64,000 nt of DNA from Devosia aurantiaca. Its GTDB lineage: Bacteria > Pseudomonadota > Alphaproteobacteria > Rhizobiales > Devosiaceae. A program made the position numbers and the translations under genes. This document shows positions 41,113-49,454 of this stretch, piece after piece; the stretch's first letter is position 1, and each line of letters begins with the position of its first letter. Under the pieces are notes generated by a model that was given only the letters and a program-made list of their open reading frames with translations, did not search any database and was not told where the DNA came from. The stretch spans positions 62,001 to 126,000 of the forward strand of contig NZ_JAALFG010000004.1 in NCBI RefSeq assembly GCF_011058215.1. Direction: 5' to 3'.

Positions 41113-42183
41113 TCAGGTCAGCCCGTCTTCCTTGTGCAACAAAACCGTGACGCCAATGACGATGGCGACGATCGCCGGACCGATCGCGGCAAAGACTGGG
41201 TTGAGCACACCCGTGGTGCCGGCGCGATCGGCCATTTCGGTGATGACGAAGACCACAAAGCCCAGCGTGATCCCGTAAAGCGCCGCGGGCCCCAGTTGCG
41301 TGTTGCGGTTGTAGCCTGCCGTAAACGCGAAGGCGATCAGCAAAGAGCCGGTTAACACCAGCGGTAGGGCCAGAAGTTTCACCAGTCGCATGGTAGTTGC
41401 TGCGCGTATGGCCGGATCGGCGACGCCGCGCTGCAAGAGTGCCGCCAGCTCAAAAAACGTCATATCGTCAGAAGAAGCAAGTTTGAGTCGGATTTCGGCG
41501 GGGGTGGAGGTGGTGGGCAGCGTCACGTCACTCAGCGTTTGCGGCCACGTGTTTGGCGTGCGGGCGATCGCGGAGGGCAGAAGCCAATGGCCGCGCTCCA
41601 GCGTGGCCTCTTCGGCTTCGAGGCGCGGGATGCCTTTGCCCGTCATGTCGAAAATGGTCAGGTCGCTGAGCGTTGAACCACCCGCCGACATGTTGCGGGC
41701 CATCATTACGTAATGGGCATCCTCGCCTCGCTGTTCGAGCCAGATTTCCCCTGGTGGGGTCAGCAACGCCGCCTGGCCCGGCGGCAGCGGAGCGAGGTCG
41801 CGCATGACCTGTGTACTAAGTGTCTCCACTCCAAGGCCGATGATGAGTCCGCTGGCGATGATGGCCACAACCGGCGCGCGCAGAATACGCCAGATCGAAA
41901 TCCCGCTTGCCTTGATGACAGTAAGTTCGTGTCGCATCTTGAGATCGACTATGCCCAAAATAGCGCCCATCAGCACGGTCACGGGCAGGGTCTTGATGGT
42001 CCAGCGTGTGGCGCTCATCGCCACCATCACAATCGCCATTGGCAAGCCGCGCGTTTCGGCTACATGGTTGAAACGCCAGGTGTCGAGCGACTCTGCTAGC
42101 GCAATGACCCCGAAGAAGATGAAAACAGTGACGCCGATCCGCGTGAGAATGCGCCAAAGGATGAGCCGATCAATGGGTGTCAT
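41113..42183 (-). CDS. lptG: LPS export permease LptG
   Basis: A 356-residue YjgP/YjgQ-family permease, with membrane segments at the N-terminus (about residues 10-120) and C-terminus (about 270-350) around a periplasmic jellyroll domain. With LptF it forms the membrane part of the LptB2FG exporter that extracts LPS from the inner membrane. ATG 42183 is coupled to the lptF stop by a four-base overlap. Confidence 0.9.
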   Translation of the reverse strand: MTPIDRLILWRILTRIGVTVFIFFGVIALAESLDTWRFNHVAETRGLPMAIVMVAMSATRWTIKTLPVTVLMGAILGIVDLKMRHELTVIKASGISIWRILRAPVVAIIASGLIIGLGVETLSTQVMRDLAPLPPGQAALLTPPGEIWLEQRGEDAHYVMMARNMSAGGSTLSDLTIFDMTGKGIPRLEAEEATLERGHWLLPSAIARTPNTWPQTLSDVTLPTTSTPAEIRLKLASSDDMTFFELAALLQRGVADPAIRAATTMRLVKLLALPLVLTGSLLIAFAFTAGYNRNTQLGPAALYGITLGFVVFVITEMADRAGTTGVLNPVFAAIGPAIVAIVIGVTVLLHKEDGLT

Positions 42184-43249
42184 GCAGCCACCCCCACGCC
42201 GATGCGCCGCGGCCACAGCCGATAAGCCAGCAATGCCACCGCAATGACGATCAGCAACACCGCGCCCGTGCCGCTGCCTAGCGGGCTATAGGCGCTGATG
42301 CCGCGTTCCAGAAATGCCACCACTACGATCAGCGGCTCGAGCGGCAGCTTCGTGCGCGTGCGGTTGCCGCTTGGAAATCCGGCGACCGCCAGGACAAGCA
42401 AGCACATACCGATGACTCGCAAGGCTTCCGCGCCTCGATTGAGCAGGTGCCGGATGGCTCTGAAGTCGAATTCGCCGTTGCGCAACGCGTCGGTGATCAA
42501 GCGAAAACTGTCGCGTTCCGCCAATGCATCGAAGGAAATCGCAGACTGGCTGAGGCTATCGACGCTGATGTCGTAGCTTGCAAAGCGCACCTCCGAGTAG
42601 CGGCCGTCGGCCCCGTATATTGCAGCGCCCCATTGCTGAGCTGCAGCAGGTAATCGTTGCCATTGGCGAGTACCCGCGCGGCCTGGGCGATATAGGTGCG
42701 GCGCGTTTCCGAGTCTCGCCGGTCGTCAGCAAAGAACTCGGTGATAAGCCCGCCTTCTTCGCGCCCGCCGATCAGCAGCACCACGCCCGGTGTTACTTGA
42801 GTGAAGCGCCCCGGTCGCAGTGAAGAGCTGACAAGGTCGGCGGCGACAGCTTCATTGAGCGCGTTAAGCTGCCGGTTCGCCATCGGCTCGACCACATGCG
42901 CCAGGATTGAAACGGCCAAAACCGAGAGCCCGATTGTAACGCTTGAGGCGCGCCACAAGCCGCCCAGGCCGCGCCCGGAATGGATGATGTGAAGTTCGTG
43001 GCTCGCCTGCAGCGCCGTCAGTGCCCGAGCCATGCCCACGGCGATGCAGATATAAAAGAACGACAGCGCCAAGGGAGGCATAGTGTAGAGTGCCTGTATG
43101 GCCAAGGTGACAAAACCCTGCCCCTTGGCCGACACGACGTCGAACGAGCGCAAGCAATTGACCAGCCAGAGCAGGAAACACAAAATTCCGAACAGGATCG
43201 CGGCGTCGGTAACGAACAGCCGTGCCAGATAGGCAGTCAGTTTCTTCAT
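42180..43249 (-). CDS. lptF: LPS export permease LptF (frameshift near 42611)
   Basis: Partner of LptG. It starts MKKLTAYLARLFVTDAAILFG and has the LptF-type loop GMARALTALQASHELHIIHSG. The frame breaks at LQYTG. A fifth G on the coding strand (run 42611-42614) restores TGADGRYSEVRFASYD and the C-terminal membrane segments, giving 356 residues. First gene of the leftward lptF-lptG-surA-pdxA-rsmA run. The leucyl aminopeptidase gene often found upstream is absent. Confidence 0.9.
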
Positions 43250-43372
43250 CGGCGCGGGCGGGTCTCTCGGCTGCGAGTCGCGCGCACCTTGCTGCACTTT
43301 ATGCGGCCGAACAATGGCTGGTACCCATTTCCGTCGCTGGCGCGGCTACGGAGCCGAAGATATAACCGCCCT

Positions 43373-43819
43373 ATGGCCGAGATCTTGTTTTACCACCTCG
43401 AAACGCGCCCGCTCGAAGCGGTGGTGCCCTTCCTGCTCGAAAAGACGCTGGAGCGCGGTTGGCGTGCGGTGGTCGAGGTGGGTTCGCGCGAACGGGCCGA
43501 GGCACTCGACTCCCATCTTTGGTCCTATCGCGACGATAGCTTTCTGGCGCATGGCCTTGCTGGCGACGACACCGACGCGCACCAGCCGGTCTTGCTGACC
43601 ACCGAAACCGACAATCCCAACGGCGCCAATGTGCGCTTTTTCGTCGATGGCGCGCTGCCGCAATCGGGCGACGGCTACCAGCGCATGGTGATCCTCTTTT
43701 CCGGCCACGATCCGGACGCTTTGGCGGCCGCGCGCATCGCCTACCGAAATCTGCGAGCCGACAATGACGTCACCTACTGGCAGCAGGACGCCGACGGCCG
43801 CTGGGTGAAAAAGGCATGA
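43373..43819 (+). CDS. holC: DNA polymerase III chi subunit
   Basis: A 148-residue protein starting MAEILFYHLETRPLEAVVPFLLEK, with ALDSHLWSYRDDSFLAHG, VLLTTETDNPNGANVRFFVDG and the end WQQDADGRWVKKA. All are typical of alphaproteobacterial HolC. It links the clamp loader to single-strand-binding protein. It is divergent from lptF and overlaps the next gene by four bases. Confidence 0.92.
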   Translation: MAEILFYHLETRPLEAVVPFLLEKTLERGWRAVVEVGSRERAEALDSHLWSYRDDSFLAHGLAGDDTDAHQPVLLTTETDNPNGANVRFFVDGALPQSGDGYQRMVILFSGHDPDALAAARIAYRNLRADNDVTYWQQDADGRWVKKA

Positions 43820-44435
43820 CGCCAGACCTCAGTTCGCCCAGCCGTCACAAGCTGCACGAAGACCTCTTCGCCATGCTGATCGGCACCATGCTGGTCTCGC
43901 TCGGCGTCGCCTTCTACACCGAAGCCCAACTTGCGACCGGCAGCACCGCCGGCCTTGCCTTGCTGTTGCAATACGCCACCGGCATTCCCTTCGGCTGGCT
44001 CTCTTCTTCGGCATCAATCTGCCCTTTTATGCCCTCGCATTTTTGCGCATGGGTTGGCAGTTCGCACTCAAGACCGTGGCCTGCGTGGCGCTCGTGTCCT
44101 ACTTTTCAGGCCAGATACCGCTCTGGATCGGCATCGACAGCATCGACCCGCTCTTCGCCGCGCTAGTCGGCGGCGGGCTCATCGGACTCGGCATTCTTTC
44201 GCTCTTCCGCCACAAGGCGAGCGTCGGCGGCATCAATATCCTGTCGCTTTACCTGCAGGACAATCTTGGCATCCGCGCCGGCTATTTCCAGCTGGGCGTC
44301 GACGCGTTGATCCTGCTTGCAGCCTTTTTCGTCCTGCCGCTCGACCGCGTGATCTACTCGGTGCTAGGGGCGCTGGTGCTCAACATGATCGTTGCGCTCA
44401 ACCACCGCCCCGGCCGCTATCTCGGCTTTAGCTGA
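43816..44435 (+). CDS. YitT/DUF161-family membrane protein (frameshift near 44001)
   Basis: About 206 residues with five or six membrane helices. The family-like start GTMLVSLGVAFYTEAQLATGSTAGLA and the glycine-rich LVGGGLIGLGILSLFRHKASVGG are clear. The frame breaks after PFGWL in a CTCTCTTCTTC stretch. One added base (or loss of CT) gives FFGINLPFYALAFLRMGWQF. Function is not established for the family. It is coupled to holC. Confidence 0.8.
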
Positions 44436-45293
44436 TCACTCTTCTTCTTCTTCGTAGTCGCCCGCCTCTTCGTCGCCGGCAGAGGCGCCCACGATGTCGA
44501 TAGCGTAGAGGTTGAAGAGGTCCTCGGCCAGCTCGTAGCAGTAGACCACTTCGCTCTCCGAGGAACTGTAATAAGCGTTGGCCATGCCGCATTGCGTGGC
44601 GCGGAAGGTCACCGGTCCGGGCAGCACATAGCGGTTCATGACGAGGTTCGCCGCATATTCAAGGATCTCACGATCCTTAAGCGCTTCGGCAAACATCTCG
44701 TAGTCGCCAGCGTCTTCATAGACCACCTTGATCTGCTCGCCCTGTTCGCCATCTTCGCCCACGGCATAGGGTTCGAGCAGCGTGGTCCAGGCCTGCTCGG
44801 CCTGATAGTAAGTGTAGCCGCAGGCCCCCTGGCGATCTTCGTCGATTTCGTAGGATTTTGCCGTGTCCTTGAATTCTTCGGGCATGGCTCCGACCATCAG
44901 GCACACCATGTTGTAGGCGCGCTGGATATCGAGGCTGTGGTCCGAGACGTAGGAGAAGTCTTCGACGCCCGAGCCGGTCGAATTGACGGCGTTGAAATAC
45001 CAACCGTCCGCCGCGTCGACCAAGGCGTTCCAGCTGTCCATGTCTTCGTCGTCGGTGAGGAGCCAGATCGTGGCCAGCGTATCGACCGCGTCTTCTTCCT
45101 TGCCCAGCACCGGTAGGCCCAGTTCGCCCACCAGCATGTGGCCGATTTCATGGTACATGGTGTAGATCGCGTCGTGCATGGCGAAGTCCATCGCTTCTTC
45201 GAAGACGACGTCGTCGGCCTCCTGTGCGGCAACGCCTCCGGCAAGAAGGCCGACGCACAGTGTCGCGGCCCCAGTTGCGCGCAAGATGTTCAT
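44436..45293 (-). CDS. DUF4344-family secreted metallopeptidase, copy 1
   Basis: A 285-residue protein with a signal peptide ending GGVAAQ and a zinc-protease motif HEIGH (in TMYHEIGHMLVGELGLPVLG). Then come the acidic EEDAVDTLAT and two cysteine-bearing stretches (VCLMVG and ACGYTYY) and the late TQCGMANAYY and VYCYELAEDLFNLY. The tail is very acidic (DEEAGDYEEEEE). This matches DUF4344 as I know it, a presumed metalloprotease with no established substrate. Only two bases from the convergent YitT-like gene. A paralogue lies just upstream. Confidence 0.85.
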   Translation of the reverse strand: MNILRATGAATLCVGLLAGGVAAQEADDVVFEEAMDFAMHDAIYTMYHEIGHMLVGELGLPVLGKEEDAVDTLATIWLLTDDEDMDSWNALVDAADGWYFNAVNSTGSGVEDFSYVSDHSLDIQRAYNMVCLMVGAMPEEFKDTAKSYEIDEDRQGACGYTYYQAEQAWTTLLEPYAVGEDGEQGEQIKVVYEDAGDYEMFAEALKDREILEYAANLVMNRYVLPGPVTFRATQCGMANAYYSSSESEVVYCYELAEDLFNLYAIDIVGASAGDEEAGDYEEEEE

Positions 45294-45373
45294 TTAAGAG
45301 TTCCCCGAAGGATAGTTTCCCATCTACCCATGGCGCCAGTATTGACGCATCTACCCGGGCGAGGCAATCGGGA

Positions 45374-46186
45374 TCAGCGTGGTTTTCGCTTGCCCGTAGA
45401 AGGGCTTGGCAGCTCGGCGGCGTAGAGCTCGATGAAGTCCTGCATCAACTCGTAGCAGAAGATGATTTCGGTGGTGGAGGTGTCGTAAAAAGCGTTCGGC
45501 TCGCCGCATTGCGCGACCGTCACGGTGACCTCGCCGCCAAGCCGATAGCCTTGCCGCACTTCCTCGGCCACCTCATCGATGATGCCGCTATTGCGAAGCA
45601 TCTGCTCAGCCAGTTTGAGGTGCCGGCCACTGTCGAGATAGGTCACCGTGACCTCGGTGCCCGAGCCTGCCTTGGACAGCAGCTGGCGCATGCTGCGGTC
45701 GATCAGCTCATATTCGAAATGGCAGGAATTCTGCCGGTCATTGTCGAAATCGTAGTCGGTCGCAACCGGCCGGAAAGCGGCGCGATCGGCGCCGACGCTG
45801 AGGCAGACGATCTGCATGGCGCGCTGCCGGTCGGGGCTATAGCCGGAGGAGAAATCCTCGTTGGTCCACTTGTCGTCGAAGAATTCGGCCGTCAAGGCCC
45901 AGCCCGCGACGGCATCTTCAAGCGCCTGGTTGGCCTCGGGCGTCGCCTTCTGCAACAGCATCCAGGTGGCGATATTATCCGCCGCGTCCTCTTCGCGACC
46001 CAGCACCGGCAGGTCGAGCTTGTCGATCAGGAGATGCCCCACCTCGTGGTAGAGCGTGAAGAGACCGTTGTTGATCGCAAAACGGCGCATGTCGAGCCGC
46101 TGGCTTTTGTCATAGTCCTTGAGATCGAAGGCCGCAGCGGGCGATGCCAGCAGCACGGCAAGCAGCAGCAAGGCGAGACGGCGCAT
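45374..46186 (-). CDS. DUF4344-family secreted metallopeptidase, copy 2
   Basis: A 270-residue paralogue of the downstream gene. It has a signal peptide ending SPAAA, HEVGH in TLYHEVGHLLIDKLDLPVLG, EEDAADNIAT, VCLSVG, CHFEYELID, VAQCGEPNAFYD and IFCYELMQDFIELYAAEL. The shared cysteines are at matching positions, so similar disulfides are likely. The tail is basic (STGKRKPR) where copy 1 is acidic. The 80-base gap to copy 1 holds no obvious terminator, so the two may be co-transcribed. Confidence 0.85.
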   Translation of the reverse strand: MRRLALLLLAVLLASPAAAFDLKDYDKSQRLDMRRFAINNGLFTLYHEVGHLLIDKLDLPVLGREEDAADNIATWMLLQKATPEANQALEDAVAGWALTAEFFDDKWTNEDFSSGYSPDRQRAMQIVCLSVGADRAAFRPVATDYDFDNDRQNSCHFEYELIDRSMRQLLSKAGSGTEVTVTYLDSGRHLKLAEQMLRNSGIIDEVAEEVRQGYRLGGEVTVTVAQCGEPNAFYDTSTTEIIFCYELMQDFIELYAAELPSPSTGKRKPR

Positions 46187-46307
46187 GGGATCGCTCCTGG
46201 CTAGACCGGTCCAGAAGATGGCACGGGCAGGGCAGTGTCAACGCCATCGCGCGGCAGTGGTGAAGACGTCACTTCGCATCGATCCCAAACAGGGAGGGAG
46301 GCGATGA

Positions 46308-48182
46308 TCAGGCCTGCTCCGCCTCTTCGAGCTCGGCGCTGAGTTCGAGCCACTTTTCCTCGATGCCTTCAAGCTCGGCCCCGAAGCGGGCCTTGTCCTT
46401 GCCCAGGGCGACGACCCGATCGGACGGCCCGTTATAAACCTTTGGATCGGCCAGCTGCGCCTCGACCTTTTCGAGCTCGATCTTGAGCCGGCTCATCTTG
46501 GTCTCGGCGTCGGTGATCGACTTCTTAAGGGGCGCCAACTCGGCCCGGCGCGCTGCCGCTTCCTGCTTGCTGAGCTTGCGCGTGCCGCCAGTGCCACCGG
46601 GGCCGGCGCTCCTATTGTCCTTGGAGGAGGTGATGTTGCGCTGGTAGCTGTCGAGATCTTCGTCGAGCTCGTGGATGGTGCCACCTTCGGCGATCCAGAG
46701 CGTGTCGCAGGTGGCTTCGATCAGGTGCCGGTCGTGCGAGATGATCAGCACGGCGCCTTCGTAGTCGTTGAGGGCGTGGACCAGCGCATCGCGGCTATCG
46801 ATGTCGAGATGGTTGGTCGGCTCGTCGAGGATCATCATGCCCGGCCCGCCGAAAGTGATGATGCCCATGAGCAGGCGCGCCCGCTCGCCACCGGAAAGGT
46901 TCTTGGCCTTGGTATCCATGCGCGAAGTGGTCAGCCCCATCTGCGCCAGACGCGAGCGCCGGCGCGCTTCGTTGTCGAGCGGCATCAGGTCGACCATATG
47001 CTCGAGCGGTGTCCATTCGGGCTTGAGCTTGTCCATCTGGTGCTGGGCGAAGTGCGCGATCTCGAGCTTCTTGCCCTTGCGCAGCGTGCCGCCCTGCGCC
47101 TCGATGTCGCCCGCCAAAAGCTTGGCGAAGGTCGACTTGCCGTTGCCGTTGACGCCGATTAGCGCGATGCGGTCATCGGGATCGATGCGCATGGTGATGT
47201 TGCGCAGGATGGTCTTGTCGCCATAGCCCGCCGCCACCTTGTCCATGGTGATCATCGGGGTCGGGGGCTCGCCCTTGGGCTGCTGAAAGCGGAACGGCGC
47301 CGAATGCTCGTCGAACATGGCTGCTGGCGGCTTGAGCTTTTCGATCATCTTCATGCGCGATTGCGCCTGCTTGGCCTTGGTGGCCTTGGCCTTGAAGCGA
47401 TCGACGAACTTTTGCAGATGCGCGATCTGGTCCAGCGACTTCTCGCGGCTCTTGTTGTTGAGCTCCATCTGCTGGCGGCGCGTGTTCTCGAAGGTGTCGT
47501 AGTTGCCTTTGTAGAAGGTGAGCTTGCGATGCTCGAGATGGATGATCGAGTTGACCGCCTTGTTGAGAAGGTCGCGATCGTGGCTGATCATGAAGACGGT
47601 ATAGGGATAGGTGGCGAGATATTTTTCCAGCCACAGCGTCCCTTCGAGATCGAGGTAGTTGGTCGGTTCGTCGAGCAGCAACAGGTCTGGCTGGCTGAAG
47701 AGGACGCCCGCCAGCGCCACGCGCATGCGCCAGCCGCCCGAGAGTTCGCGCGTCGGCGCGTTCTGCCGGTCCTGCTCGAAACCGAGGCCCTTGAGGATCG
47801 AGGAGGCGCGCGCATCGGCGGAATAGGCGTCGATATCGGCGAGGCGCGTATAGATCTCGCTGATGCGGTCGGGGTCTTCCGCTGTCAGCGACTCCGCCAT
47901 TAGCGCCGTGCGCTCCTTGTCGGCGGCCAGCACGACTTCGAGCACCGTCTCGTCGCCGGCCGGGGCCTCCTGCGCGACTGCGCCGATGCGCGCCTTCTTG
48001 TCGAGCTCGATCGTGCCGGCATCGGCGCCGATATGGCCCTGGATCAGGTGGAACAGCGTCGTCTTGCCGGTGCCGTTCTTGCCCACGAATCCGGTCTTGG
48101 AGCCTGTGGGCAGCACCACCGAGGCATCTTCGAAGAGCTCGCGGCCCTGGATGCGATAAACGAGGTTATTGATGGTGAGCAT
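46308..48182 (-). CDS. ABC-F family ATPase
   Basis: A 624-residue protein with two ABC domains and no membrane segments, so a translation-factor-type ABC-F. Domain 1 has GKNGTGKTTLFHLI, LSGGWRMRVALA and LLLDEPTNYLDL. Domain 2 has GVNGNGKSTFAKLL, LSGGERARLLMG and MILDEPTNHLDI. The linker between them is long and charged, and a coiled-coil tail runs over about the last 80 residues. This fits the YheS/Uup group acting on the ribosome. Confidence 0.9.
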   Translation of the reverse strand: MLTINNLVYRIQGRELFEDASVVLPTGSKTGFVGKNGTGKTTLFHLIQGHIGADAGTIELDKKARIGAVAQEAPAGDETVLEVVLAADKERTALMAESLTAEDPDRISEIYTRLADIDAYSADARASSILKGLGFEQDRQNAPTRELSGGWRMRVALAGVLFSQPDLLLLDEPTNYLDLEGTLWLEKYLATYPYTVFMISHDRDLLNKAVNSIIHLEHRKLTFYKGNYDTFENTRRQQMELNNKSREKSLDQIAHLQKFVDRFKAKATKAKQAQSRMKMIEKLKPPAAMFDEHSAPFRFQQPKGEPPTPMITMDKVAAGYGDKTILRNITMRIDPDDRIALIGVNGNGKSTFAKLLAGDIEAQGGTLRKGKKLEIAHFAQHQMDKLKPEWTPLEHMVDLMPLDNEARRRSRLAQMGLTTSRMDTKAKNLSGGERARLLMGIITFGGPGMMILDEPTNHLDIDSRDALVHALNDYEGAVLIISHDRHLIEATCDTLWIAEGGTIHELDEDLDSYQRNITSSKDNRSAGPGGTGGTRKLSKQEAAARRAELAPLKKSITDAETKMSRLKIELEKVEAQLADPKVYNGPSDRVVALGKDKARFGAELEGIEEKWLELSAELEEAEQA

Positions 48183-48356
48183 GGCAAATGGTCCGGCACG
48201 GCGGCTGAAAAGACAGGGCGAGCAAAGTGTGTTGCGCCCGAAGTAGGGCGTTAGCGACCATCTGGCAACCGCGCGTCACTCTGTCGCCCAGTTTGCCCGG
48301 CACTTTCTCCGTGGGCGGGACGTTTCAAGACGACAACACGTGAAAGAGGAAATCAC

Positions 48357-48735
48357 ATGTCGACCAAGCTTGTTGCCCTTGCCGCCATCTTCGCTGCCGG
48401 CTTGACCATGCCAGCCTTCGCCCAGCAGGCCGCCACGCTCGATGATCTCGATGCCGAACGCATCAACGCCAACCAGATCACCATCGATTTCGAATATACC
48501 CGGCGGCGCCTGCGAAGAAGTCGGCCCTGCCGTTCTCGGCGAGGAAACCGACGGCACTCTCGCCGTGAACTTCCCCATCACCTCGACCGCCGAAATCTGC
48601 ACGCAGCAGGCCCTCGAGATCGACGTCGAGCAGACCATCGAAGCCCCTGCGACCGTCACCCGTGTCGACGTGACCCTGACCGGCGCTGACGGCAATGTCG
48701 TCGGCACCGGCACGACGGATGTCGACAATGACTAA
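48357..48735 (+). CDS. small secreted protein (frameshift near 48499)
   Basis: Begins with a signal peptide (STKLVALAAIFAAGLTMPAFAQ), then a domain of about 100 residues. The frame breaks at DFEYT. Removing one C from ACCCGG gives YTGGACEEVGPAVLGEETDG, then the end TGTTDVDND. With two cysteines (GACEE and AEICTQ) it probably forms one disulfide in the periplasm. About 125 residues after repair. No family recognised. Confidence 0.65.
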
Positions 48736-48763
48736 TTTCGAGCTGACACCTCCAAGAACGCGA

Positions 48764-48834
48764 TGTCACCCCGGGCTTGACCCGGGGCCCATCCTGAGAT
48801 CTCGGGAAGGGCCCCGGCTTTCGCCGGGGTGACA
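48764..48834. repeat. REP-like palindromic element
   Basis: Outer arms TGTCACCCCGG at 48764-48774 and CCGGGGTGACA at 48824-48834 are perfect inverted repeats. Inside are two further short palindromes (CCCGGGCTTGACCCGGG and CCCCGGCTTTCGCCGGGG). This form is familiar from intergenic repeats in many alphaproteobacteria. It sits between the small secreted protein and ndk. Confidence 0.85.
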
Positions 48835-48934
48835 CGCAGTGTTTGCTAGACACTCCAAAAGCCCCGTCTTGCGCCAGTCACAACTGCCCGCTAAAAGGCG
48901 CCACCTTTCCACTCCCTTCAGCAGGATTTTCGCC

Positions 48935-49356
48935 ATGGCGATCGAACGCACTTTCTCCATCATCAAGCCCGATGCCGTCCGTCGCAACCTCATCGGCAAG
49001 ATCCTGACCAAGTTCGAGGAAGCCGGTCTCAAGCCCGTCGCCCTCAAGAAGATCCACATGACCCGCGCCCAGGCCGAAGGCTTCTACGCAGTACACAAGG
49101 AACGCCCCTTCTTCGGCGAACTCGTTGAGCAGATGATCGCTTCCCCGTCGTCGTTCAGGTTCTCGAAGGCGAAGGCGCCATTCTCAAGAACCGCGAAATC
49201 ATGGGCGCGACCAATCCGGCCAACGCTGCCGAAGGCACGATCCGCAAGGAATTCGCTCTTTCCGTCGGTGAAAACTCGGTCCACGGTTCGGATGCTCCAG
49301 AAACCGCTGTCCAGGAAATCAAGTTCTTCTTTACGGACGAAGAGCTGGTCGGCTAA
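48935..49356 (+). CDS. ndk: nucleoside-diphosphate kinase (frameshift near 49143)
   Basis: Balances nucleoside triphosphates using ATP. It starts [18 protein letters not shown] and has [15 protein letters not shown]. The frame breaks at MIASP, where a fifth C at 49143-49146 restores [19 protein letters not shown]. The active-site His is then in [13 protein letters not shown], giving 140 residues, the usual length. The upstream start in the same frame is unsupported. Confidence 0.95.
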
Positions 49357-49380
49357 AAGCCCGCCAACGACCTGTTTCTG

Positions 49381-49408
49381 AAGGCCGCCCGACCGGGGCG
49401 GCCTTTTT
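49381..49408 (+). terminator. Rho-independent terminator after ndk
   Basis: AAGGCCGCC at 49381-49389 and GGCGGCCTT at 49397-49405 form a 9-bp perfect stem followed by a T run (TTTTT over 49404-49408). It sits 25 bases after the ndk stop. Confidence 0.82.
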
Positions 49409-49454
49409 GCTTTGCTTGTGCTATAAGGGCACGCCCCCTCACGAAAGAACGCTC

